Of a stretch of DNA of 64,000 bases, positions 20,775 through 31,576 are shown piece by piece. Source of the DNA: Coniochaeta sp. PMI_546 (Eukaryota; Ascomycota; Sordariomycetes; Coniochaetales; Coniochaetaceae); NCBI GenBank assembly GCA_021432605.1, contig MU271145.1:186001-250000 (forward strand), in the 5' to 3' direction. A program made the translations under genes and the position numbers. The stretch's first letter is position 1, and the number at the start of each line of letters is the position of its first letter. The notes beneath the pieces are model-generated. The model ran no database searches. It was not told the DNA's origin and saw nothing but the letters and a program-made list of their open reading frames with translations.

Positions 20775-23137
20775 TCAGATATAGCCGTCCTCCCCGACCT
20801 CCCTCGCTCTCGACTCCAGCATCTCGATCCCCTTAATACCAGCGCCGAAATCCATAATCAGAATCTTGGGATCCTGTCCCGTGCTCACGATCCGCCTATA
20901 GTCGCTCTTGGCACTGAGCACCCAGCTGTTATGCCACCGCGGGAAATCGAGCAGCTGCCGCCCGGTCTCCATGTCGAACACCTTGATGTCCGTATCGTAG
21001 CTGCCGCTCACCAGCCTGCCCGAGACGGAATCCACGTGCAGGCTGCGGACCAGGTTGTCGTGGGCCCTCATCTCGCGCACGCACTCGCCCGTGTTCGCGT
21101 CCCAGATGCGGATGACCTTGTCGTTGCCGGCCGAGGCGACGTAGCGCCCGTCCTCGCTGAACTGGCTGCAGGCCAGCCCCTTGGTGTGCCCGCTGAACTC
21201 GCGGATGTTCTTGCCCGTGTCGATGTTCCAGAGCTTGACCTTGAAGTCGCCCGAGCACGACACGATGGTGTTGCCGCGCATCTGCACGGCGTTGACGGGG
21301 CCCGAGTGGCCCCGGAGCTGCTTGAGGAGGGCGCCCGTCTCGCGGTCCCAGACGCAGATGCTGATGTCCTTGGAGCAGGTGACGATGTGCTTGTCGTCGA
21401 AGACCAGGTCGAGCACGGCGGCGCTGTGGTGCCGCAGGCGGCGGACGGGCCGGTAGCCGGACTTGATGCTGTAGACGATGCAGGTCGAGTCGGACGAGCC
21501 GGTCACGAGGATGCGGTCGTCGTACTGCAGGCATAGGATCGAGGCATTGTGGTGCATGGGGAAGGAGACGAGGGCGGGCATGGATTCGTAGGCTCGCGGG
21601 GTCGGTACGGGTTGGCTGTGGTTGAAGGGCGGGGCGGAGTCGGACTCGGGTAGCGTCGCGTAGTGGACCGGGTTGCCGTCGTCGTCGTACAGGAGGGTGT
21701 GGCAGGGGTCGTTTATCCTCTCGGGCGGGCCAATGACCAGCTTGCAGGCAAAGGTCTCCATGTCCCAGATGCGGACTGTCTTGTCGCGCGAGCCGGTGAT
21801 GATCTTGGACCTAGAAAAAGGGTCAGTAACCGTTACGTGCGGAGAATTGCAAAAGGGTTGATGACGTACTCGTCGAACTGGAGGCAGTAGATGCTGTCCG
21901 AGTGGCCATTGAGATAAACTGGTCGCGCCTTCCCCTCCTTCCACCTCTTGTCTAACTCCTCTTTGACTCTGTAGATTTCCTTCCAGTCATTATCAGGTCG
22001 AATAGGAGGCACTCCTAGCCCAGTGCCTGGTCTGACTGGTCCGCTCGTCGCGTATGTCGTAGTCTTTTCCCGGAGGAACGATTCGCGCCAGATGTGCTGG
22101 TTAGCAACCGCCTGGTACCACCCTTTGCTCACACGGCTCGCGGTCGCCAACGTGGCAGCGTCGAGATATGCAAGAATTTGAATGGCCAGCTCAGCCGGCA
22201 GGCGGGAGATAAAGTCGACCTTGCTGATATCCGACGCGTCTTCAGCACCGTCAACGTCCACGTCCACATCAGAGTCGACATCGTCTGACGGAACGTATAT
22301 CTCGACCTCGGAGCTCGTGAGCGCGATCCCAATGCCGCTCTCGTAGTCGTGGATGGCTTCCTCCTGAGCGAGCCAGTTCGGCTTCGGCACAAGGGCCCCT
22401 GACGGGCTGCCGATCCCGTATAACTCATTGTGTGCACTGGCGGCTGCTTGTCTTGCTGCAGCGCCAGTGTTGCGTGGAATTATTGGAGGCTGTATGCCGG
22501 ACCCAGGTATCGGCAGCGTGGGAGACTCGATCGGTTCGAGGCCAAATCCGCGATCATCGTAGCCAGTATGTAGGATGCGTGAATGCCTGTGGAAGCTGGC
22601 TGCCTGCCTGAGACGGTGCCAGGTGGAATGCGATGTCGTCGGGCGTTGACTGGAGTATGAGACTGAGCCGAAGCGCTGGTGGATGGGCACGTCTTGTGCG
22701 GGCCTGTGGTCGTCGAGCGGCGAGATAAAGGGGACCGAGGTCCGGCGGTGTACGAAGCCCTTGACTCCTGTCTTGACGGAGACGGAAGCGCGCCGAACCA
22801 TGCTCTTCAGTCCACGCTGCGGGGGTTCTCCCATTGCAGAGTCGCCAGTCGAGTGGATAGCATCTCTGTTGAAACCATGCCTCTTCTCCAACACGGGGTC
22901 GGCGAAGTGAGAGGCGACGCCTTCCTCAAAATCGAACATGGACGATTTCCGACGCTGACGCCACGGGAAGGAAAGGCTCATGCTGCGCAACCTCGTTCCA
23001 CTCGATGCCCTCGTCGGATATTGATCCCTTGAGTAGGACATATCCGCCGCGTATTCCCTCGATTCTGAACTTCGAACTTCCTGTGCTGGTGACCAGTCGG
23101 TATTGGAGAACACCGGGGGCGTTGACGTCGACGTCAT
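20775..23137 (-). CDS. F-box/WD40-repeat protein (SCF substrate receptor), 767 aa
   Basis: Exons 23137-21870 and 21810-20775; the 59-bp intron (GTACGT...TTCTAG) splits a Glu codon inside the first WD repeat. A polar N-terminal ~300 residues (basic, Ser-rich, with an acidic VDSDVDVDVDGAED run) is followed by an F-box at about 308-352 (ISRLPAELAIQILAYLDAAT) and then WD40 repeats to the end. Repeats are marked by IITGSRDKTVRIWD, ILVTGSSDSTCIVY, IVTCSKDISICVWD, IVSCSGDFKVKLWN, VASAGNDKVIRIWD and LVSGSYDTDIKVFD, enough for a seven-bladed propeller. It should bind Skp1 through the F-box and recruit a phosphodegron substrate for ubiquitination. Layout is like Neurospora FWD-1 and fission yeast Pof1/Pof11, but I cannot tell which orthologue it is. 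Confidence 0.93.
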
Positions 23138-24306
23138 TGTATGTCGGTCAGGGGAGCGGCAAACCTCAGGGTCTTGAAATGTGGACTCCTGACAGTACGA
23201 GTATGAGAGTCCTGATGTTATCCGTCGATTAGATTTAGCTAGATATGATCAGATCCATTCCAGTCCCTTTGCAGGTGTCTCCCCTTTAAAGGAGCTGGGG
23301 GGTAAAGGATGGATGATCTCAGGTGCCTAGTTCCTAATTATTGTTATTTTTTCGACGGCGTCGATTGGCACAAGCGGTGGCGGGTTTGTCGCAAGGGGGG
23401 TGCCTTGAGGGCTGCACCGGATCTCGGATCTTTAGATGCTATTGGCGTCACTGGCGGTCTTGCAAAGGTTTGACAGTACGAGAGCAAGGAAAGACCAGAC
23501 AGGACCGACAGGAGTGGAGATGGATCGGGATGGGCGCGATTGGCACAAAGAAAATGCAGATGTGGCGACACCAATGTATGTCTCGGGAACTTGTTGAGGG
23601 GACTCTTTTCTCTCGACTCAGCAATGACTTCCACACACCGCCTGTTGTTGTATGCAGATGCAGAGGGGAATATGTATGCTATTACGTATAATATGCTGTA
23701 TAAGAAGCCAGAAACGACAGAAAAGACGTCCGAGCGGACGAGTATGCGTGTGTATATTTATGCAGGAGGCAAAGAGAGAAGCAACAACTGGAATGGCTGA
23801 ACAACAAAAAAACATGGGAAAGATGCAGGTGATTCGAAATCTGGGGCTGCAGCTGAGCGAAACCCCAGAGTCAATGGGGGGGGTGTCTGGTGGTCTGTGG
23901 CGTCTGGACTCATCATCAGCACGGGCTGCACGGTTCCGCATTTGGGCACACCGTTAAACTTTGTTTACGCCTAACCCGATCCGGCAACAGCGCGGCCGGT
24001 CAGACTGCCGGGGGGGGCAGGATCGATCGCATCAAAATGTCACAAGCCAATCAGCCGCAAGAACATCTTTGACTTCTTGAGTTGTGTATTCACCTTTTCA
24101 CCTTTTCAGTCCGCCTTGGCCATCTGACAGTTGGAATTCAGGTATACTTAATAAGGTATTTATTGACCTTAGTCAAGTTATGAAACGAGCTGTGGCTTTC
24201 GTTTCAGTCTCCGTTCTTCCAGCAGCTCTGAGCAAAGCGGCATTTGCAGGACGGGAGACAGCTCCTCTGCCATTTTGACACATACGCCGGATGTGGACGG
24301 CCAGCT
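23138..24306. other. spacer upstream of the F-box/WD40 gene
   Basis: No gene seen. It includes the promoter of the F-box/WD40 gene and a relatively AT-rich stretch around 23.65-23.8 kb. Confidence 0.5.
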
Positions 24307-24378
24307 GAACATAATTCCATCCATGAACTTAATGCCACTAGAGAACATAATTCCATCCAGGAACATAATGCCACTAGA
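24307..24378. repeat. minisatellite: two 36-bp units, each two 18-bp halves
   Basis: Units at 24307-24342 and 24343-24378 begin GAACATAATTCCATCCA and end AATGCCACTAGA. Each unit splits into two related 18-mers starting GAAC, giving four tandem 18-bp copies with a few mismatches. Confidence 0.85.
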
Positions 24379-25008
24379 AATCGACTCCAGTCCAACGCTG
24401 CGCCTAGATCTCTCTAGCGCCGTGCCCGAGTGATCGGTTTCCTGATACCGGCCTGTTGGGTTTCTTTGTTCCGAGCACTTGGACGGCTGATCTGGATCGG
24501 ATCTTCTGCATACCTCGTCCCATTCACCACGATCTCCCCACAGTCGGACGGATGATGTCGGAGGATCCCATTGTCATGTGCAACTGATGTCCTTCCAGCT
24601 GAACTCATCCTTTCCTGGAGATGGAACTTCTCCTCTTCGACAGGAGGTGCCATCGCATGGAGGCAGCCCTGGAAGGCATGCCGCATTGTGCGATCCTCCT
24701 TGTACCATGATGGCGCGGACTTGGTCGAGATGCTAGTGATCATTTGGAATGTCATAGGCCGGTCACGGTGAGGCTGCTTTCGGATCGGTAAGAGGTCAAA
24801 AACCCAGTCTCGAAGTCGTGTGCGCATCGAGGGAGCCATCAGGATGCGGGAACACCACGATCCTGTGCTTGTTATTGGGGCTCTGAGCTTCCATGCTGCA
24901 TCATATCAACGAGCAGTCGGTGGATTGAAGCTCGGAGCTCAAAATGGTTCTCCAGGCGCGACAGATAAGTCAGTCGCCAGACTTGAAAGTCCATCCTCTA
25001 ACGCGGGG
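24379..25008. other. spacer between minisatellite and transposase remnant
   Basis: A 141-codon minus-strand frame (24414-24839) has no transposase motif and no recognisable domain. The interval could be the inner part of a rearranged element or unrelated sequence. Confidence 0.4.
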
Positions 25009-25486
25009 CTAGCACAGATGCCGTTTGATGCTTTCGCTCACGCTGGCTCGAGTGATGCCTCTGCGTTTGAGTTCCCGCTGGATTGTCGCCTCGCAGCACT
25101 GCAGGTTGACCTTTTCCTTCAATTCCCTCGCTGTAACAGAGGGATTCTGTTCCACGTAGCGAATGAGGTACCTAATCTCCCTTTCGGTAAGGGCACGAGG
25201 TCGCCCCGAGCGTGGTAGTGTCTCGCCAGCATCTTGAACGCGGTATCGCTTCACAATCCCAATGATGCTCCCCTTTGGCACGCCCTCCTTCTCCGCGATA
25301 TCTCTTAATTTCATCCCGGCCGAGTGCATTCTTGCAATTCGAGTCCTCTTGCCGGGCGAGAAGGGTGTCTTGGTTTTTGGCCCTGGAGTCGACATGCTGC
25401 GGTGATTGGGAGGATGTGTTTATTGGGAGATCGCACGCGTCGCGATTGTTTTCTGTTTTCTGCTTCTGGTGCCCCACTACACTGAG
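25009..25486 (-). mobile_element. truncated Tc1/mariner-type DNA transposon, 5' end only
   Basis: A minus-strand frame from 25395 to 25009 (128 aa) encodes the N-terminal paired helix-turn-helix region of a Tc1-type transposase: FSPGKRTRIARMHSAGMKLR, DIAEKEGVPKGSIIGIVKRY, RSGRPRALTEREIRYLIRYV and ATIQRELKRRGITR. The DDE/D catalytic domain is missing: after ITR the frame leaves the family and ends, and no catalytic segment occurs downstream. About 90 bp upstream of the start the sequence TACACTGAGGGCGGCC (near 25479-25494) looks like a Tc1-type terminus next to a TA, so one end may be kept. I found no matching inverted copy on the other side. It is a non-autonomous fragment about 300 bp from the tRNA gene. 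Confidence 0.75.
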
Positions 25487-25784
25487 GGCGGCCCCTTTCC
25501 CATTGTTATTCTGAGCCGACTTTCCCCCTCCCTAAGTCTCGTCAAGACGCCATCCAAATCACAGGTAAGAGTGCCTCTATACCTAGCATGAATTTTTAAC
25601 TCTTCTTCGCGGGAATGGCGCTCTATTGTGCCTCGCCCCTAAGATGCCTGCACCCCGTACCAGGCGTGCCGATATGTCAAGTCCGTCCACAATCGCAACG
25701 GAGACCGGCTCAGGGGAAGACGGCGTGCTCGAGTCAGGAGACTCAAAACTGTCGCCACAGAGCAGAAGCGCACACCATTTGATT
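25487..25784. other. spacer between transposon fragment and tRNA gene
   Basis: No gene seen; 5' flank of the tRNA gene. Confidence 0.4.
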
Positions 25785-25867
25785 GGCTTATTAGTGTAGT
25801 GGTTAGCACGTGGGATTTTGACTACATTGATCTTCCTGAGTCGCAGGTTCGAGCCCTGCATAAGCCT
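25785..25867 (+). tRNA. tRNA-Gln (anticodon UUG) with an 11-nt intron
   Basis: A full cloverleaf can be drawn: acceptor GGCTTAT/ATAAGCC (7 bp, discriminator T), D-arm GTG/CAC with loop TAGTGGTTAG, anticodon stem TGGGA/TCCTG (two G-U pairs), loop with U33 and anticodon TTG at 25818-25820, and T-arm GCAGG TTCGAGC CCTGC. An 11-nt intron (25822-25832, CTACATTGATC) sits one base 3' of the anticodon, the canonical nuclear tRNA intron position. The mature RNA would be 72 nt. A and B boxes (TAGTGTAGTGG-like and GGTTCGAGCC) are present, and a TTTTT Pol III terminator lies at about 25880. The sequence resembles other fungal tRNA-Gln genes. The weak anticodon stem leaves some doubt about activity. Confidence 0.88.
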
Positions 25868-26342
25868 GCCAATCATGCATTTTTGCGTAGACTCTCTACC
25901 ATAGTATTGTCGCGGCCACCAAGTCCCGGACTTCACAGACAGAACTCGCAGGATGATTTTGACTATGCTCTGGAGCAAGTAGTGTCACGGCTGAGATGCT
26001 GTGTTCATGACTCGCGTATCCCTTATAAAGTAGTCCAAGTATAGATTGACTACAGCCACCATCCACTATCACAAGCAGCTTGATCGCACTCCGTACGAGC
26101 ATAAAGCACTTGATGATTATATGCTGGACCTCTGTCACACAGAGCATCAGCTCTCCTGAATATGCACCCGGACTCAGATAGCATCTCTATCTTAGGGCCG
26201 GGGCTTGTATGTCTCCTCGTAATGGGGTGTCAAGGAAAACGCCAATGATCACAGATCACAGATCACTGATGCCAAGCTCATGCTCTCAAGGAGTGTCAAG
26301 GAAACACGATCAAATATCCTCAAACTGTCTAGAACAATCTTA
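25868..26342. other. spacer after the tRNA gene
   Basis: It starts with the tRNA terminator; otherwise nothing recognised. 3' flank of the 26343-27266 gene. Confidence 0.4.
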
Positions 26343-27266
26343 TCACCTCTCACAAAGCCACGCCGACTCCATTCCATACAAAACAAACACACTACTCCGG
26401 GTTAGAGTCCGAGTCAGAGGTAGTGTCACTCTCAATCTTCCGTCCTCCTCGTCGCCCTCACACGTCTCGAAAAGGCTTTCCACAACGGTCGAAGTGGCCG
26501 ACCTCTCCTCCGCATCCATTGACGCCCGATTGACCATCCTGACAATACGATTACGCACACTACCAAGCTCGCGCCCGTCAAACCTGGCGATAGCGGAAAA
26601 GCCAGCACCCACGTCTCTCAGCCGCTCTGTCTTGGGATCCAACAGCCACAGCTTCTTGGCCGGCTCGTAGTAATTCGTCCTGGTCCCCGAATGCTCCGTC
26701 AGTCTGCCGTATTTCTTGCCTGACTTGGTCACCCAGGTGCCGCCGTTAACGTCGTCCTTCCACAGATAGACATCGTCATCGATATCGTGGTCAAGAAGCG
26801 TCATGGTGTGATTGGTGGGGTACCATTTATTGTCAAACGCCCATATATCCCATTCCCTCTCATCCTGACCGGGGTAGACAATCCTCAGTAAAAGGGGGCA
26901 CGTAGTGATGAGGATCTGGCCGCGCTTGTTGGTGACGTGGGCTTGGGCTGGCGAGGGGATGCTTCCAAAGGGCTCGTACAGCTCCGCCTCCGGGTCCATC
27001 AGGTAGAGGGTGCGGGCTTCCGTGCCGTCAGGAAGGGTGGGTTGCCAGCCGGAGCTGAGTTGGTGGGCGAATGGAGTGAGAAACCCGTATTTGTGGCCTG
27101 CAGGTGCCAGCCAGATGCCGCCCTTCACGTCGTCCCTCCAGCGGTGAACTTGCTTCTGCGGGTCGCCCCCGGCGACATTGATGTGTGTCATGGTGCCGAG
27201 GCCACCGGTGTTATTCGGTCCCTCGGAGAGCTTGCGCTCGGCGAATTTGTACGGAGGCTTGGGCAT
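26343..27266 (-). CDS. two-module HWEG-related protein, 307 aa, unknown function
   Basis: Not a family I recognise. The protein contains an internal duplication. Copy 1 starts at about residue 25 (TMTHINV, HRWRDDVKGGIW, HKYGFLTP, LYLMDPEAELYE, LLLRIVY). Copy 2 starts at about 154 (TMTLLDHD, YLWKDDVNGGTW, KKYGRLTE, LWLLDPKTERLR, NRIVRMV). The same order of landmarks (W-[EKR]-[DG], then K-[LY]-[FY]-G-x-L, then [FHL]-[YW]-L-x-[DN]-P-x-x-E, then an Arg/Ile strand) is found in the single-module proteins at 4088-4678 and 5423-5842. There is no signal peptide or membrane segment. The start MPKPPYKF is chosen because upstream codons in the same frame look non-coding; a much longer frame exists but its N-terminal part is Cys/Leu/Ser-rich and unlike the rest. 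Confidence 0.72.
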   Translation of the reverse strand: MPKPPYKFAERKLSEGPNNTGGLGTMTHINVAGGDPQKQVHRWRDDVKGGIWLAPAGHKYGFLTPFAHQLSSGWQPTLPDGTEARTLYLMDPEAELYEPFGSIPSPAQAHVTNKRGQILITTCPLLLRIVYPGQDEREWDIWAFDNKWYPTNHTMTLLDHDIDDDVYLWKDDVNGGTWVTKSGKKYGRLTEHSGTRTNYYEPAKKLWLLDPKTERLRDVGAGFSAIARFDGRELGSVRNRIVRMVNRASMDAEERSATSTVVESLFETCEGDEEDGRLRVTLPLTRTLTRSSVFVLYGMESAWLCER

Positions 27267-27648
27267 TTTCCCTGTGAGTGTCAAATGTGTGTGCTTGTGA
27301 TGGTATTTCGTTGTCAGTATGCAAGGTGTTACCACGTGATGGACGATGAAAAAGAGTCTTGGACCGGTCTGTAGTGGACACAGGGTGAATATATACTCTT
27401 CTTGGGTGAGCTTGAGTAATGTGAATGACCAAGAAGACAGTGGCTCTGTCTGGACTCTGTAGAAAACAAGGCTATTGACTGAACCCAGAGAAAAGGTAAG
27501 ATAAAAGCGGCTGCAAAGACAGAGGACAGAGCACAGTCGCACCCGGGAATTTCTAACGCTCGACAAAGTACATCCCACCTGGTACACGGCATCATGGACA
27601 TATTCTTTGCTGGTTCTTGCGGGTTGTAGAGTTCCTGACCAAGAGATT
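27267..27648. other. spacer between HWEG-related gene and MFS gene
   Basis: Promoter side of the 26343-27266 gene and 3' flank of the MFS gene; nothing else seen. Confidence 0.4.
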
Positions 27649-29275
27649 CTAGAAGCCATGTTCCAAGGCAACCTTTTCATCCATAGTAAGCTCACTCTTA
27701 GCTGTACCGACGTCCAAAAAAGAAAGAATAACCAAACTGAGCACAGCAAACACGACGCCAATCCAGAACGCAACTTTGAAGCTCCCCGCGAGCCCAAGAT
27801 GTCCAGAATTTCCAACCCCAATGTCAGCCAGTCCAAGGAAGAAACATATTCCAAGAAAGAGGTTACAGTTGATCAACGAGCCCGCCAGCCCCTGTCTCCG
27901 ACTCGGCAAGTTGGTGGTAACGAAGACGTTCGTCACGGTCCAAATCACGTCGACGCAGCACGTCTCGGCGACCATTGCCGGAAAGACCCAAGCCCAATAG
28001 TTGGGGGTTTCCGGCATCAGTGCAAAGAGGAGGACGGGGATGATGCTTGTGACGCCACAGAAGATAAGTAAGACTTTACCTGGGATCAAGTGCAGAATGA
28101 AGCCGCTTGTAGACGCCAAGATCGCGCCTCCTGCCGCCCAGGGTGCGAACCACAAAGCTGTTTCTAAAGGTGATTTTCCGAGGACGAGCTCTATACTGGC
28201 AAGGAGTAAGTTAATGGTTCGGATGGTCCGCTCGGTGAAGTGGAAGGTTGATAACTTACTAAAAGCTGGCGTAGAAGAGGTATATTCCGAATACTCCATA
28301 GACCACGAAGACACATCCAAACAGCTGAGACATCCGCCTGTCCCTGAAGACATCTAAGGGAACGAGGGGCTCAGTGGCCACCCAGCCCTCGACGTAGACG
28401 GAGAAGGCTAGGATAGCAACCCCGACGACCATCGATACGCAAATTCGAGGCGTGGCCCATCCTTTAGGCGCATGCGAGCTATCTGTGATGGCGTAGACCA
28501 CGAGAAGCAAGCCCGGGACAGTAGTGAGCGTACCCAGCCAATCCATCCCGGCCTCTCTCCTCGACGCCTCGGCGTAGTCCTTCGGGATGCTGAACAAGCT
28601 TGTCAAGCAACCAATTACACCGCTAATAGCCCCGAGCCAGAAGTACCACCTCCACGACAAAACCTGCTCCGACAAGCCACCGACGAACAGGCCGAGAAAG
28701 AACCCGATCGGACACACAGCTCCATACATGGCAAAGACGAAGTTCTTCCGCGGTCCCGGTCGGTAGACTTGTCCGAGGAGCGCAATGCCGCAGGGGAGGA
28801 TACATGCTGAACCCAGACCCTGCATGGCTCGGCATACGATGAGTGTCAGGCCGTCGGAGGCGAAGCCGGCTACCAGTGCCCAGAGAGTGAACCACGCGTA
28901 GCCGGCGTTGAAGACGATGTAGCTTCCGTACATGTCGGCTAGACGGCCGATGGGGAGCAACATCGCGCCGGCGACGAGGGATAGAACGCTGGAGGGCCAG
29001 GTCCGGTCCTCGGGTGGGATGCCGAGGTCGAGAGACAAGGACGGGAGAACGGTGTTGAACCCGGAGATGAAGTAGTCCTTTTGCCTGTGTTAGGATATAT
29101 CTTAGGTAGGGGACGAGCACATGCTTACTGCCATTAGGACGGAGTGCATCACCGAGAAGCAGAACGCGAACTCGCCCATGAAGGACCGGAAGGCTGTTGG
29201 GCGTTGCCTTCCCATTTTCTCGACATCGGGCAGGACTGCGATGGCTTCCACCACAACTGGGTCCATGGGTTGCAT
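27649..29275 (-). CDS. MFS transporter, DHA2-type, about 503 aa
   Basis: Three exons: 29275-29129, 29077-28260, 28195-27649, giving a continuous frame. Intron 1 (51 bp) has two nearby acceptors (ACACAG and, 7 nt on, CAAAAG); only the second keeps the frame, joining SVMHSVLMA to DYFISGFNTVLPSLSL. Intron 2 (64 bp, GTAAGT...TGCCAG) joins FYASFY to IELVLGKSPLET. Motifs seen are PIGRLADMYG, RAMQGLGSACILPCGIALL and GAVCPIGFFLGLFVGG in the N-half, and NLPSRRQGLAGSLINCNLFL in the C-half, typical of 14-segment fungal drug/acid exporters. The N-terminus is short (about 30 residues before the first segment), unlike the acidic tail of the 460-2214 transporter. Substrate unknown. Confidence 0.9.
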
Positions 29276-31576
29276 AATAAAGCCTGCGGGATGACTCGAA
29301 CAGGCGACGATTTAGGAAGATTTACGGAAAGAAGTCTACTACTTGTTTGGATACTAGCTGAAAGGACGGAGCATATCAGGAAGGACAACACTCGTCGCCC
29401 TTTTATAGACATAGGAAACTCCATAACCTAGCATGGAGATCTCAACGGCTTCTCGACGACCTGTGAAAACGACTCTCCAGAAGGGACAGAGTCTCGTCGG
29501 CGCCGGCACCGACTTCCAGCTTTCCACCATCCGAACCGTTCGAGGGGCCGGTAGCTGGCGCGTTGCCCGCACATCGCAGCCGTGGGCGGTGTGGTAGTGG
29601 GTGTCACCACCAAAACCCCTGGACTTGCTAGCCCCGTCATGCAAGTGACGTCCCCCGAGTGCAGACCCGCATACACGCTGTCGAATAGCATTCTCCGTTA
29701 CAAGACCGCATGACCACGGCCGTTCCCGGAAAGTGATGTCGGATGCAGGACTTGTTATTTCGTTTCCCAATTGGGATTGAGGCTCTTTGCTTAGATTCTT
29801 CGAGATGCGTCACCATCACCCCCGGCCTGGACCGGAAGTCAACCGGCGTGGCGACACGTCCCAGAACCATACCAAGGCAGCGTAGTCGGACTATGTTGCT
29901 GCATTGGGGACCACATGCGCAATCCAGCGCGACCTGGATCCGAAGCGATAACTAACCTCATTGGAATGGTATCGGAATAGCAGCGTTTCCGCCATTGGGC
30001 AAGCCAATATCCGGTTGTATTGGAGCTGGCTGGTCCAAGATCGCGTGGAGATCTGGATGTGAGAGTCGCTTTGCTTCTGATATGTCTCCGCGACTCTGAG
30101 AGACCGCTGCGGCCACACTGGCAGCCCGCAACACTCCATCTTCATCGGCTCCGGTCTCTCGCGACTGTGACATATCAAGCACGCAAAGTGAGCAACACAA
30201 CCTCGGAAAGGGCTCCTTAGATGGACCAGATCATCGACATCGGACCGGTATCGCTCCCTTGTTATCAGTGGATATGCCAGATGCTTCATCTAGGGAAGGA
30301 GTCGTGTCAGGTTCCCCGGCTCCCTCTCTGTACTCAACTCACCGCCGATATGCATCGCGACCTGGCGTGTTCCAGATGCTGGCGACAGACACCGGTACTT
30401 TTGATAAGGTCGCAGCTGCTCCCTGAAATCTGGAGTCTGTGGTTCCGGCACTTTGTGTCTTTGACAATGAACGTAGAGCATGGGCGGTGACCAGTAGCCG
30501 ATGTTCGGCGCCTGTGACGATACTCGTGATGGCCTGCTCAGGACCATCAATTCCATCGTCCGCAGTCGTTACTGCCGCGATTCTCGCCCAACAGGATGAC
30601 GGCGGATCAAGTGGATAGCAGCCCTTTCCGGGGAAGATCCGGCGGGGCACCCATCCGCTCCTGCGCTTTCCTCGATGAAGGCGTCGCCGTTCTCTGTGGC
30701 CCTCTATGATGCAAAGCATTTTGCGCAGCGACGATAGGGACGGGATGCTTCAAGGAGCATTCTGGCATGGTGTTGCAAAAAGCTCTCAGAGTTCACAAGC
30801 CTGTGCCATGGTTAGCTCCTTCCACCCGATGACACCAGATGCGCTGGGGACATATTTAGCCAAACTGGAAGGACTAACTTGACCAAAATGCTGCTTTCTC
30901 TCAGCTGGAAGGAGCAAAAGCAGAGCGCTAGCATCAGGCACCGCCTGCAGTTACTAAACACCACAGTACTTTTTGGTGAGACCGGTAAGGCGCTCGCACC
31001 TGCTGGAGCTGAACCAGAGTGGCGGATCTAGGCGGATCCCAAAGCCGCCCCCCACATTACTTGCCCCACTTGATGCGAAGGCGAAAAAAAAAATGCCCAT
31101 TAATTTTTTACACGTAGGGGAATCCAGCCTTAAGCCGAGGGGCGCGCCGCACTGACGCGTTGACGTCCACCGTGAAACCCACCCGTCCCTCCATCAGCAA
31201 AGAACGTTGAGAATCATCAAAGCCAACATCGGGACGGGAACAATGCCGACGTCTGCAGACTGAACTTCCAAGTTTCAGCACCATACAGTCTCTATGTAAC
31301 AAAGAGGAAGCCTCTCGAAATCAGTAGACGTAAAACTGCAATCCACCTACCGTCTTTTCAGCCGTCCAAAGATCCGCAGGGCGCGATCCTGTCCTCCCTG
31401 TTGCCTTCAGCCTTCAGCCTACATCCGGATTCCGTTGTCCGGCGGGCCGTCATTGCCTCACGCCTTCATATCCTACGGTCTCGTCAGGCTTCCTTCAAGA
31501 TTCTCTGACAGCAAATACATAATCACGCTCGGTTCCATACAGCTGCTGGCATCTCGATGGTAAGGACGTGCTGGAA
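29276..31576. other. 2.3-kb spacer between MFS and SNF2-RING genes
   Basis: No gene I can support. Minus-strand frames at 29891-30289 and 30339-30719 (132 and 126 codons) have no recognisable domain. The right end is the promoter of the SNF2 gene. Confidence 0.45.

Noticed and set aside
20929-21536. Two ~200-codon frames on opposite strands over the WD40 repeats
   Set aside because: Shadows of the WD40 coding sequence.
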